Assembly (NCBI GenBank): GCA_036676475.1
Contig: JAKFCU010000028.1
Location: 1 to 64,000 of the forward strand
DNA length: 64,000 bases
Direction: 5' to 3'
DNA from: LC029 sp036676475
Lineage (GTDB): Bacteria > Bacillota > Bacilli > Aneurinibacillales > RAOX-1
Shown here in pieces: positions 24,083-32,522 of this stretch. Within the stretch, counting starts at the first letter, position 1. The number at the start of each line of letters is the position of its first letter. Both the position numbers and the translations under genes were made by a program. Under the pieces are notes generated by a model. That model was not told the DNA's origin. It did no database searches and saw nothing but the letters and a program-made list of their open reading frames with translations.

Positions 24083-24109
24083 TTAGCACTCCTTATTAAC
24101 GAGTGCTAA
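24083..24109 (-). promoter_or_regulatory. CIRCE operator of the hrcA-chaperonin-grpE-dnaK operon
   Basis: TTAGCACTC, 9-nt spacer, GAGTGCTAA: a perfect match to the CIRCE consensus in both arms. It lies just before hrcA and downstream of the -10 box, so HrcA bound here would block the operon. Confidence 0.97.
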
Positions 24110-24122
24110 AACCTTCACATTA

Positions 24123-24152
24123 AAAATACCAAAATGTACAGTCCCTTGTCAA
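24123..24152 (-). promoter_or_regulatory. Sigma-A type promoter of the heat-shock operon
   Basis: On the minus strand TTGACA (24152-24147) and TATTTT (24128-24123) are 18 nt apart, placing the transcription start at or just before CIRCE. The -35 box abuts the end of hemW. Confidence 0.7.
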
Positions 24153-25292
24153 CTATCCCAAAAACCGTACAAATACTTCATTTCCTAGCGGAATCCCCTT
24201 TTCCGTCAAGCGAATCCGGTCTCCTTCTTCCACTAGCAAACCAAGTTGGGATAGGTCCTGCAAGGGAGACTGAAAGCGTTCAACTAGAGATTCCTGATAA
24301 CGGTCAAAGAACTCTTGCTTAGATATGCCTTCCATAAGTCGAAGGCCCATAATCATAAACTCTTCCATGGCATCTTGCTTGCTTACAGGAAATTCCTCAA
24401 CCCGGGGCAATCTCTTTTCCGTTACGAGCTGAATATACTGTTGGACCGGGCCCGCGTTCACATGTCGCTTTCTTTCCACATATCCATGCGCTCCGGCCCC
24501 TACCCCATAATAGTCATCATTTTTCCAATAAGTTCTATTATGCCCGCTTTGAAATCCCGGTTTTGAAAAATTGCTAATTTCATATTGAGAATAGCCGTGT
24601 TTGTGCATTTCATTTCTGACCAACTCATACATAGCCACCTCTTCATCTTCCGGAGGCAGAACCAACTGATTTTTTTCGTAAAGGACATGAAACAAGGTGT
24701 TTTCCTCTACTTTCAGGCTATAAGCGGAAAAGTGCTGCAGATCGAAGGAAAAAGCCGTATCTAACGTATCTTGAAAGAGATGCATCGTTTGTCCAGGAAG
24801 TCCAAAAATCAAATCAATCGAGATATTATCAAAACCCGCTTTTCTTGCATCCTCAATACTCTTGTAAACCTGCTTTGTATCATGGATGCGCCCCATTCGC
24901 TTCAATAACTCATCATCAAAAGCTTGCACGCCGTAGCTGAGGCGATTGACTCCCCCTTGCTTCATCAAGATTAGTTTATCCAAGTCCGTTGTACCTGGAT
25001 TCGCCTCCATGGTAAATTCCAGTTCTTTCGATTGATGTGGAAAAGCCTGCTGGACTGATCTCAAAAAATACTCCATTTGATCTCCACTGAGAAAAGTGGG
25101 GGTCCCACCCCCAACAAAAATGGTTTGGATGAATTCAGGAGGCGCAAGTCGCACGGTTTCCTTCATTTCTTTCTCTAAAGCATAAAGATAGTCCCAAACC
25201 AATTGCTGATTTTGGGTGACATAAGAGTTAAAATCGCAGTAATAACATTTGTTTGTACAAAAGGGAATGTGGATATACACGGACTGAGGCAA
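24153..25292 (-). CDS. hemW: Radical SAM heme chaperone HemW
   Basis: A 379-residue protein of the HemN-like/HemW class, which carries heme to respiratory enzymes rather than oxidising coproporphyrinogen. The radical SAM cluster motif is FCTNKCYYC (Cys12, Cys16, Cys19), with VGGGTPT, MEANPG and NISIDLIFGLPGQT following. The start is the TTG at 25292, which sits 7 nt after GAAGGAGGA; the ATG at 25310 overlaps that site. Gene order lepA-hemW-hrcA matches B. subtilis. Confidence 0.92.
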   Translation of the reverse strand: MPQSVYIHIPFCTNKCYYCDFNSYVTQNQQLVWDYLYALEKEMKETVRLAPPEFIQTIFVGGGTPTFLSGDQMEYFLRSVQQAFPHQSKELEFTMEANPGTTDLDKLILMKQGGVNRLSYGVQAFDDELLKRMGRIHDTKQVYKSIEDARKAGFDNISIDLIFGLPGQTMHLFQDTLDTAFSFDLQHFSAYSLKVEENTLFHVLYEKNQLVLPPEDEEVAMYELVRNEMHKHGYSQYEISNFSKPGFQSGHNRTYWKNDDYYGVGAGAHGYVERKRHVNAGPVQQYIQLVTEKRLPRVEEFPVSKQDAMEEFMIMGLRLMEGISKQEFFDRYQESLVERFQSPLQDLSQLGLLVEEGDRIRLTEKGIPLGNEVFVRFLG

Positions 25293-25319
25293 CGCGTCAT
25301 CCTCCTTCATTGGTCAGGA

Positions 25320-25370
25320 TAAGAAAGCTACTAGCGTAGCCTAATGCGTATAATACTTTCCGATAAGTAT
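25320..25370 (+). repeat. Intergenic repeat, copy 6
   Basis: TAAGAAAGCTACTAGCGTAGC, then TAATGCGTATAATACTT and GATAAGTAT. It lies between the lepA terminators and hemW. Confidence 0.85.
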
Positions 25371-25374
25371 AAAG

Positions 25375-25403
25375 AAAAAGGCCTTGGCATAAAGCCAAAG
25401 CCT
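25375..25403 (-). terminator. Second terminator downstream of lepA
   Basis: AGGCTTTGGC / GCCAAGGCCT (10 bp with one wobble), loop TTTAT, then TTTTTCTTT on the minus strand. Confidence 0.8.
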
Positions 25404-25485
25404 ATCATCAGCTTCTTCTTCCGCAAAGGAAAGTTTATGTTCACTAAAGAATTAATGTGTGTGAACAAAACTTTTCTTTCGGCAT

Positions 25486-25542
25486 AAAAAACTTCCTCTA
25501 TAGGCGGTCTGGCTACCTCGAAATACTTCGAAGAAGTTTTTT
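25486..25542 (-). terminator. First terminator downstream of lepA
   Basis: AAAAAACTTC at the lepA stop pairs with GAAGTTTTTT 47 nt later; a smaller stem CTTCGAAG occurs inside the loop. The long loop makes this less certain than the second one. Confidence 0.55.
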
Positions 25543-27356
25543 TACTTTTTGTCCATTTTCAATACCGCCATGAAAGCTTCTTGAGGGACTTCAACGCTGC
25601 CCACCTGCTTCATGCGTTTCTTACCCTCTTTTTGCTTCTCTAATAGCTTTCGCTTACGGGAAATGTCCCCACCATAACACTTGGCTAGAACGTTCTTGCG
25701 AACCGCTTTAATGCTTTCTCTTGCAATCACTTTCTTTCCTATGGTCGCTTGAATCGGCACTTCAAACATTTGCCGCGGAATCAGTTCCTTTAGCTTTTCA
25801 CAAAGCACACGGCCGCGATTATAAGCAGTATCCTTGTGGACGATAATCGACAGGGCATCAACGACCTCGCCATTCAGCATAATATCCATTTTAACCAGCT
25901 TAGACGCTCGATAACCGACCAATTCGTAATCGAATGAAGCATACCCTTTTGTATTCGACTTTAATTGATCAAAAAAGTCGTACACAATTTCAGACAACGG
26001 CATTTCATAAGTAATTTGCACCCGATTTTCATCAATGTACTGCATATCAAGGAAATCCCCACGTTTTCCTTGGCATAGCTCCATGACCGCCCCAACAAAA
26101 TCTTTGGGAACCATGATAGCGGATTTCACATATGGCTCTTCTACCTTATCAATAAATTGGGCATCCGGCATTTTTGACGGATTATCAATAATTAGCTCGT
26201 TCCCATTCGTTTGGGTAACATGATAGATCACGCTTGGCGCAGTAGTAATAAGGGTAATATTAAACTCCCTTTCAATCCGTTCCTGAATAATTTCCATATG
26301 GAGAAGACCTAGAAAACCGCAACGGAATCCAAACCCTAAGGCCTGGGAGGTTTCCGGTTCAAACTGTAAGGAAGCATCATTTAACCGGAGCTTTTCCAAT
26401 GCATCACGCAAATCATTGTATTCTGCTGTATCCACAGGATACAGGCCACAGAACACCATCGGGTTAATTTTCCGATAACCTGGCAATGGTTCGCTCGCTG
26501 GTTTATCTGCGCCCGTAATGGTATCCCCCACTCGCGTATCACCAACGGTCTTAATACTCGCTGATACGAACCCCACATCTCCAACGGTTAACTCTTCCAC
26601 AGCCCTAGGAAATGGGGCAGAAGCTCCTACTTCTGTCACCTCAAAGATCTTGCCCGTCGCCATCATTTTCATTTTCATCCCTTTGCGGATCGTTCCGTTG
26701 ATCACGCGGATGTTAGCAACAACCCCCCGATATGAATCATAGTAGGAGTCAAAGATGAGCGCTTGCAATGGCGCATCCGGATCACCCGTTGGAGCCGGAA
26801 CCTTCTGAACGATCTGCTCCAGAATGTCCTCTATCCCAATCCCGGCTTTCGCGGAGGCAAGCACAGCATCGCTGGCATCCAATCCAATCACATCTTCCAC
26901 TTCCCGCTTGACACGATCAGGATCAGCACTAGGCAAGTCAATTTTGTTAATGACAGGAATAATTTCCAAATTATTATCAAGGGCTAGATAAACGTTAGCC
27001 AGCGTTTGCGCTTCGATCCCTTGCGCAGCGTCCACAACCAATAAGGCCCCTTCACAAGCAGCCAAGCTTCGGGAAACTTCATAAGTAAAGTCTACATGCC
27101 CAGGCGTATCGATCAAGTGAATGATATATTCCACGCCATCCTTCGCCTTATAGGTTAACCGGACCGCATTAAGCTTAATGGTAATGCCACGTTCTTTCTC
27201 TAAATCCATCGAATCCAGGAATTGATCCTGCTTCTCACGATCGCTGAGCGCTCCTGTAAACTCGAGAATACGGTCGGCCAATGTAGATTTGCCGTGGTCT
27301 ATATGTGCAATAATAGAAAAATTTCTTATTCTTTTTTGTCTCTCTCTTTTATCCAT
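25542..27356 (-). CDS. lepA: Elongation factor 4 (back-translocating GTPase)
   Basis: A 604-residue translational GTPase. The G domain has AHIDHGKSTLADR, DTPGHVDF and NKIDLPSADP; domains II, III and V resemble EF-G, and the C-terminal LepA-specific domain ends with CYGGDISRKRKLLEKQKEGKKRMKQ. It acts on stalled or mispositioned ribosomes. The ATG at 27356 has GGGAGGTAA upstream. Confidence 0.97.
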   Translation of the reverse strand: MDKRERQKRIRNFSIIAHIDHGKSTLADRILEFTGALSDREKQDQFLDSMDLEKERGITIKLNAVRLTYKAKDGVEYIIHLIDTPGHVDFTYEVSRSLAACEGALLVVDAAQGIEAQTLANVYLALDNNLEIIPVINKIDLPSADPDRVKREVEDVIGLDASDAVLASAKAGIGIEDILEQIVQKVPAPTGDPDAPLQALIFDSYYDSYRGVVANIRVINGTIRKGMKMKMMATGKIFEVTEVGASAPFPRAVEELTVGDVGFVSASIKTVGDTRVGDTITGADKPASEPLPGYRKINPMVFCGLYPVDTAEYNDLRDALEKLRLNDASLQFEPETSQALGFGFRCGFLGLLHMEIIQERIEREFNITLITTAPSVIYHVTQTNGNELIIDNPSKMPDAQFIDKVEEPYVKSAIMVPKDFVGAVMELCQGKRGDFLDMQYIDENRVQITYEMPLSEIVYDFFDQLKSNTKGYASFDYELVGYRASKLVKMDIMLNGEVVDALSIIVHKDTAYNRGRVLCEKLKELIPRQMFEVPIQATIGKKVIARESIKAVRKNVLAKCYGGDISRKRKLLEKQKEGKKRMKQVGSVEVPQEAFMAVLKMDKK

Positions 27357-27453
27357 GTTTCGTATTTACCTCCCTGAGGGGAAAAAATGCACTAAGTTTG
27401 ATTATATCAGGGATAATTAGGAGAGGCAATCATTCTATTAGCAATAAAATAAA

Positions 27454-27495
27454 AACACTCCGGTTGAAACGACATCGTCTCAGGTCCGGAGCGTT
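27454..27495 (-). terminator. Terminator of the yqxA-like gene
   Basis: AACGCTCCGG on the minus strand pairs with CCGGAGTGTT (one mismatch) and is followed by TTTTATTTTATTG. Confidence 0.8.
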
Positions 27496-27503
27496 CTTCT
27501 AAT

Positions 27504-27848
27504 TTAATAGAACAACCAACTAAGGAGCTTTTGGGAATAGGAAGCCATCCAGTTTCCAATCAAATATCCTACGGAACCGGAGGGCTGTTCCTGGTTCGCA
27601 CCTGAAACACCTGCAGCCGGAAGGGTTTGGAATACAGGCATGATAGCTTCGTTTTTCAAGGAATAATCTTTCCCTAAAACCGTCATATCCAGTATCCCAT
27701 TCTCCAATCTGGTAATATGAAAGGACTGAGTAGGTCCATCCTGCGTTCCTTCCACCCGTTGGATTCCTTTTTCAGCTAGATGGATGCCACCCATAATCAA
27801 GCCAAACATGGTCACGACAAGAAATATAAACTGGATTCTCCATTTCAT
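27504..27848 (-). CDS. yqxA: YqxA-like (DUF3679) membrane protein
   Basis: A 114-residue protein with an N-terminal transmembrane segment (FIFLVVTMFGLIMGGIHLAE), a variable extracytoplasmic middle and a hydrophobic C-terminus (GYLIGNWMASYSQKLLSWLFY). Function is unknown. It lies between gpr and lepA as in B. subtilis, where spoIIP stands between gpr and yqxA; spoIIP is absent here. Confidence 0.8.
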   Translation of the reverse strand: MKWRIQFIFLVVTMFGLIMGGIHLAEKGIQRVEGTQDGPTQSFHITRLENGILDMTVLGKDYSLKNEAIMPVFQTLPAAGVSGANQEQPSGSVGYLIGNWMASYSQKLLSWLFY

Positions 27849-27928
27849 CCTTTATAACTCCTTCATCTCTTGGCATTCCTGCTGCGTCGATTTCTCTGCT
27901 TGTTGGAATGTGTCAGGGTCTTTATGCA

Positions 27929-29056
27929 TCAGTGCGTATAGGCCGATACATTATCCATATCAATAATGTCGTGTAATGCCGCATTCAATCCATTGGCAAT
28001 CATATTCGCAATGTCTTCTACAAATTCATCTACTTCTTTAGGCGTAACAATTAAATTATGACCGAGCGGCTGCAGAACCTCATGAATCAACTGCCGCTTT
28101 TCCTGTTCAGGCAATGTCCCGACCAACCCCATAATCACTTGCTTGCCTTCATTCGATGGATCATCCTCCTCGGTAAAAGGTGCAGTCTTCCCCGGTAAGT
28201 TAAAGCCTGCAGGAGTTAGTCTGCTGGCAGGCGCTGGATTCGCACTCTGATTCATTTGTCTCCCCATATGCGATAACACATAATCAATCGTATCACTGGC
28301 AATAGACACAGCGTCTACCACGGTCGGCACACCAATGGCAATCACCGGGATGCCAAGCGTCTCCCTTGTCAGCGGCTTTCTTTTATTCCCCACGCCTGAG
28401 CCAGGATTGATTCCCGTATCAGAGATCTGAATAGTCGTATTGACTCTTTCTAATGCTCTTGAAGCTAAAGCGTCCACTGCGATCACGAAATCAGGTTTCG
28501 TCCGTTCAACTACTCCAAAGACAATCTCACTGGTCTCGATTCCGGTAATCCCAAGCACTCCAGGAGATAAGGCACTGACGGCTCGATAACCTTCATCTAC
28601 ATGCTCGGGCATGAGTTCAAATAAATGTCTGGTCACGAGCAAATTCTCTACCACCATCGGTCCAAGCGCATCAGGAGTCACGTTCCAATTTCCCAGCCCC
28701 ACAACTAAAGCCTTGGCTTCCTTGGAAATCCCTAACTCTTGTAAAAATTCATGGAAAGCATGAGCAAATTGGGTCGCCACCTCATTCTGCAGTTCGGTAT
28801 CCTTTCGACGTAACCCCGGAACTTCCAGAGTAAGATACCGGCCAGGCAGTTTACCGATATATTTGGAGCCTTGTTCATTTTTTATTTGAACCCTTGTCAG
28901 ACGGACCCCATTCGATTCTTGGGCATCCATCTCCACCCCAGGAAACTGAGGCATCCCCGTCCGTTCAGTGGCCAACTGGTGGGCCTCCAAAGCCAGATCC
29001 GTACGTATAGCATAGCGGCTTAAATCGAGTTCATGTTCACGCTTTTGTTCATCCAT
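27929..29056 (-). CDS. gpr: Germination protease GPR
   Basis: A 375-residue aspartic-type endopeptidase made as a zymogen in the forespore, which digests small acid-soluble proteins at germination. Visible are LDLSRYAIRTDLALEAH at the pro-region, VVGLGNWNVTPDALGP, AVDALASRALERVNTTIQI, SDTGINPGSGVGNKRK and VIAIGVPTVVDAVSI. It is divergent from rpsT. Its presence shows the organism sporulates. Confidence 0.96.
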   Translation of the reverse strand: MDEQKREHELDLSRYAIRTDLALEAHQLATERTGMPQFPGVEMDAQESNGVRLTRVQIKNEQGSKYIGKLPGRYLTLEVPGLRRKDTELQNEVATQFAHAFHEFLQELGISKEAKALVVGLGNWNVTPDALGPMVVENLLVTRHLFELMPEHVDEGYRAVSALSPGVLGITGIETSEIVFGVVERTKPDFVIAVDALASRALERVNTTIQISDTGINPGSGVGNKRKPLTRETLGIPVIAIGVPTVVDAVSIASDTIDYVLSHMGRQMNQSANPAPASRLTPAGFNLPGKTAPFTEEDDPSNEGKQVIMGLVGTLPEQEKRQLIHEVLQPLGHNLIVTPKEVDEFVEDIANMIANGLNAALHDIIDMDNVSAYTH

Positions 29057-29227
29057 TTCTTTTCAACTCCTATCTACCATTTTTACACATTTTTTCTATA
29101 TTTATAATGGAGTAAACCACCGACTTTTATTCCAGTCTGTTATTGCATTTCTTTTTTCGACATGATAAAATGATTTTTGTTGCTAAATTTATTGAATGTT
29201 AAAAGATACACCAAGGAGGTGAATCTG

Positions 29228-29494
29228 ATGCCAAATATTAAATCCCAAATTAAGCGTACCAAAACGAACGAAAAGAAACGTGTACAACGCGGAGCTCAAA
29301 AATCTGCACTTCGTACCGCTCTTAAGGGCGTAGAATTAGCGGTTGCAAAAAATGACCAGGCTGCAGCTCAAGAAGCTTTCAAGCTTGCTACTAAGAAGCT
29401 TGACAAGGCTGTAACAAAAGGTCTTATCCATAAAAATGAAGCTTCTCGCAGAAAGTCTCGTCTTGCAATTAAAGTAAACGGCGTTACTGCTTAA
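29228..29494 (+). CDS. rpsT: 30S ribosomal protein S20
   Basis: An 88-residue basic helical protein starting MPNIKSQIKRTKTNEKKRV and ending SRLAIKVNGVTA. It binds 16S rRNA early in 30S assembly. The start at 29228 has AAGGAGGTGAATCTG upstream, an almost perfect Shine-Dalgarno sequence; the longer frame upstream is not used. A degenerate repeat copy follows the stop. Confidence 0.97.
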   Translation: MPNIKSQIKRTKTNEKKRVQRGAQKSALRTALKGVELAVAKNDQAAAQEAFKLATKKLDKAVTKGLIHKNEASRRKSRLAIKVNGVTA

Positions 29495-29497
29495 TTT

Positions 29498-29540
29498 TAA
29501 GAAAGTTGCTGGCTTAGCCAAATGCGTCTTATACTTTCTG
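29498..29540 (+). repeat. Intergenic repeat, copy 7 (degenerate)
   Basis: TAAGAAAGTTGCTGGCTTAGC, then AATGCGTCTTATACTTTCTG. The second hairpin arm is missing. It lies 3 nt after the rpsT stop. Confidence 0.65.
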
Positions 29541-29572
29541 TTTAGCTATGGCCAAGCTATTTCTTACCTCTG

Positions 29573-29612
29573 AAAAAAAGAGTAATCCTTTAACTAGGAT
29601 TACTCTTTTTTC
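29573..29612. terminator. Bidirectional terminator between rpsT and holA
   Basis: AAAAAAGAGTAATCC pairs with GGATTACTCTTTTTT, a 15-bp perfect stem with an 8-9-nt loop. Confidence 0.92.
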
Positions 29613-30640
29613 ATGTGGATCAAATCTTTTATTTTCATTAAGAAAAGCTCAAGTGACAGTACTTTATTGATTTGACCTGATTTAATCCGATAATCCTCTT
29701 CTGATAAATAAGCAAGGATGTTTCGCAGGGCTGTCTCCCCAAAGCGTCGAGACTTTTCCGCAGCCAATTTTATAGGATAAGGATGAACTCCTAATTGGGC
29801 AGCCATTTGCTGTTGAGAATATCCTTTTTCGGATAACACTTTAACTTGCAGAATCATCCGAAATTGACGAGCTAGCAAATTCAATATAGTTAAAGGTTCT
29901 TCCTTATTCTTCAGCAAATCATAGTAAATCCTTAAAGCTTGATCAATCTCCAATTTAGCTACTTTATCAATCAGCCCAAAGATATCCTGTTCGAGTGTTC
30001 TTGAAGCTAAGATGTACACTACATCTTCCGTAATCCTTCCCCCGGTTCCTGCATAAGCAGCCATCTTCTCTAATTCTTGCTGTAGCCTTCTTAAATCATT
30101 ACCAACAATCCGTTCTAGCATTTTGGCTGCTTGATCTTCCATATCTACCTGCAGTTTTTGGGCTCGCCGAATAATCCAACTCCACAATTCCCGATCCTTC
30201 AGGGGAAGAAAAGGGAAGAGTGCTCCTCTGTCCTTTAAGAGCTTTACTAGTTTCTTTCGCTCGTCCAGCTTTTCTCCTGAAACAGTAAGAACCAAAATAC
30301 TCGTATCCATCGGCTGCTCCAAGTATGCCTGCAAAGCTTCAAGCTGATGTTCAAGTCCGCCGCTTGGCTTTGTTCCTGTTAAGAAAAATGCATTCTGAGC
30401 CACCACCACTCTTTTGTCCCCCATGAAAGGCAAGGTTTCGGTATCCATCACCACTTGTTGGATCGGTGTCTCCGCCAAATCATAAACACTGTAATTGAAA
30501 TCAAACATAGCCTCATCCAATACCTTTTTCTTTACAAAATGAATGAATTCGTCTATCAGAAATTGTTCCGTTCCATATAAGGCATATACGGGTTTAATTA
30601 CCCCTTGCTGAACTTCTTTCCATACACTGCGGTTCTCCAT
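29600..30640 (-). CDS. holA: DNA polymerase III subunit delta
   Basis: A 346-residue clamp-loader delta subunit (YqeN). N-terminal AAA+-like fold with PVYALYGTEQFLIDEFI, then a lid and C-terminal collar domain (LARQFRMILQVKVL, YRIKSGQINKVLSLELFLMKI). I chose the ATG at 30640 because AAGAGGTGA precedes it; the frame reaches 30679 without a site. It converges on rpsT and shares its terminator. Confidence 0.93.
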   Translation of the reverse strand: MENRSVWKEVQQGVIKPVYALYGTEQFLIDEFIHFVKKKVLDEAMFDFNYSVYDLAETPIQQVVMDTETLPFMGDKRVVVAQNAFFLTGTKPSGGLEHQLEALQAYLEQPMDTSILVLTVSGEKLDERKKLVKLLKDRGALFPFLPLKDRELWSWIIRRAQKLQVDMEDQAAKMLERIVGNDLRRLQQELEKMAAYAGTGGRITEDVVYILASRTLEQDIFGLIDKVAKLEIDQALRIYYDLLKNKEEPLTILNLLARQFRMILQVKVLSEKGYSQQQMAAQLGVHPYPIKLAAEKSRRFGETALRNILAYLSEEDYRIKSGQINKVLSLELFLMKIKDLIHMKKE

Positions 30641-30708
30641 TTTTTCACCTCTTGGATCAGCGTCTAGAACATTATACAAAACATATCAGGCTTCTGTCGA
30701 AATGAATA

Positions 30709-30743
30709 AAAACCGCTCATCCTTAGGTCAGGAAGGCGGTTTT
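30709..30743 (-). terminator. Terminator of the sigma/anti-sigma operon
   Basis: AAAACCGC / GCGGTTTT, 8-bp stem, T-rich tail on the minus strand. It lies about 100 nt after the anti-sigma gene. Confidence 0.7.
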
Positions 30744-30843
30744 GTTTCCCTCAGCGTTTATGTAAACGCCGACCACTGAATCCTAGGTTACAGTAGCCGG
30801 ACGGTAAGCAGAAGTTAATTGCTTGATACACTATACGCTGAAG

Positions 30844-31980
30844 TTACAGCTTTTGTTCCAGTCTATCTTGGATATTTATTCTCCACGTTTCCGCATCAAA
30901 TGACAAATCTTTTTTCTCCTGATCAGTTTTAAGGGTCAGGGTATATTGCAAGAGTTGCTCTTCTAGCCACTCCACCTTGACTTCCATTTCAGCTGGCCAT
31001 GAATGGCTTCGAAAAACTTCCACTCCACCCTGATCGATAATGACTATGGTCTGTACATCCATTTGCGCCACCCATTCTCCACCCGGAGAAGGATACGCTA
31101 CTTCACCTCTAGAAGCCGCTTCTTTCGTATCGCTTAACTCAGGGGCCATAAACGTCTGGATCATCTCTGCCGATTCTTGAGGTGCCAACGCCAAGGGCGG
31201 TGGTGTTGTCTCTTCCTCATTAGGAGGCAGAATCGCTGCGATGGAAGGCATTTGCTCCAGAGCTGTTTTCTCTTGCGGTGCCAATGCCAATTGTTGATCT
31301 GCTGCTTCTTGATCGGTTGACTGCAGCTTGGATGATCCAGGTTGATCCTTCCTATTCGTTCGGTCTGGTGCAGACTCAAGGACAACTGCATCTTTTTTCG
31401 GAGAAGGTGATGCTTGCTTCTCCTTCAGAGCAGGTTGCTTGCTATCGACAGAAGGCATTATCTTATTCTCAGCTGCTTGTTCAGGCTGTATATCTAACGA
31501 ACGGTTCTTCGCCACTTCAGGGTGAGCCGATTGTTCTAGTGCAAGATCAGGCGATGATGCGGAATTTGAAGTTTTATCGGTTGCGCTTTGCATCTGTATT
31601 TTTAATTGATCCCATTCAGGGGTCCATAAGTTATCAGCCAATAACCAAATAAATAACACAGCTGCCGCACTCCCAGCTGCTAGTGCCCATCCTTTCCAAA
31701 GGAGGGGTCCCTGCTGAGCCTTCGCTTGATGCATACCGACCACGCTAATAGAACCCGCCTGATTCATGACTTCCAACTGAGGCAATATACGATCTACTAT
31801 GCTGATCGGAGGTTCGATATCAGGTAGATTTTCCAGGTCCAAAGATAAATGACTTAAGCTTTCATGAAGGCTTTGACATTCCTGGCATGAACGAAGATGC
31901 TCATGCATATTTGCCGATTCACTGGACAGATCGCCATCTAGATTTCGCTGAATCAATTCCATCACCTCTTCACATCTCAT
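30844..31980 (-). CDS. Membrane-bound anti-sigma factor with zinc finger
   Basis: A 378-residue protein. Residues 1-45 form a ZAS zinc-binding anti-sigma domain with HEHLRSCQEC (His28, Cys32, Cys35). One transmembrane span lies near 95-115 (ALAAGSAAAVLFIWLLADNL), then a long low-complexity extracytoplasmic stretch rich in Ala, Gln, Glu, Lys and Pro and a C-terminal domain (VAYPSPGGEWVAQMDVQTI). It should bind and hold the ECF sigma factor encoded just upstream, whose stop it overlaps by 4 nt (ATGA). Confidence 0.88.
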   Translation of the reverse strand: MRCEEVMELIQRNLDGDLSSESANMHEHLRSCQECQSLHESLSHLSLDLENLPDIEPPISIVDRILPQLEVMNQAGSISVVGMHQAKAQQGPLLWKGWALAAGSAAAVLFIWLLADNLWTPEWDQLKIQMQSATDKTSNSASSPDLALEQSAHPEVAKNRSLDIQPEQAAENKIMPSVDSKQPALKEKQASPSPKKDAVVLESAPDRTNRKDQPGSSKLQSTDQEAADQQLALAPQEKTALEQMPSIAAILPPNEEETTPPPLALAPQESAEMIQTFMAPELSDTKEAASRGEVAYPSPGGEWVAQMDVQTIVIIDQGGVEVFRSHSWPAEMEVKVEWLEEQLLQYTLTLKTDQEKKDLSFDAETWRINIQDRLEQKL

Positions 31981-32522
31981 ACGCGAACACCCCCCTTCTG
32001 ATATTCTGGAAGTAGTTTTTGCAAATGTTGTCTCGCTCGAAACAGATGGGACTTGACCGTATTAATCGGAAGCTGCAGCGCTTCGGAAATTTCTGCATAA
32101 GAAAAATCTTGAATATACCTCAAAACAATAACGGTCCGGTGCTGATCGGGAAGAAGGTTAATCGCTTCGCGGACGTCTTTAGCCATATATGCCAGTTCTA
32201 CTTCTCCCTCAACATCCGCCTTGTCTTGTAAAGAAATGTCGCGCTCATCAATTGATGTGCTTTCTTTTCGTCTTCTGCAATGGTCAATGCAAATATTCGT
32301 TACAATCCTCTGGACCCAAGTGGAAAACTTCGCTTTCTCCTGATAAGTATCTATCTTCTTATATATTCTTATTAATGCTTCCTGCGAGGCATCTAGGGCA
32401 TCCTGTTCATTTTTTAGTATATAAAAAGCGGTACGATAAACCGATTTTTCTATGTCTCTCAATAATTGAATTAGGGCGTCGCGATCGCCCGCTTGGGCAG
32501 CTCTGATCAGATCTGCTTCCAT
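31977..32522 (-). CDS. ECF-family RNA polymerase sigma factor
   Basis: A 181-residue sigma-70 family protein with only regions 2 and 4. Region 2: DALDASQEALIRIYKKIDTY, FSTWVQRIVTNICID; region 4: INLLPDQHRTVIVLRYIQDF, SYAEISEALQLPINTVKSHLF. The ATG at 32522 overlaps the comEC stop by one base (TGATG) and follows AGAGGGGGG. A GTG one codon earlier is possible. It is followed by its membrane anti-sigma factor. Target genes cannot be inferred. Confidence 0.9.
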   Translation of the reverse strand: MEADLIRAAQAGDRDALIQLLRDIEKSVYRTAFYILKNEQDALDASQEALIRIYKKIDTYQEKAKFSTWVQRIVTNICIDHCRRRKESTSIDERDISLQDKADVEGEVELAYMAKDVREAINLLPDQHRTVIVLRYIQDFSYAEISEALQLPINTVKSHLFRARQHLQKLLPEYQKGGVRV

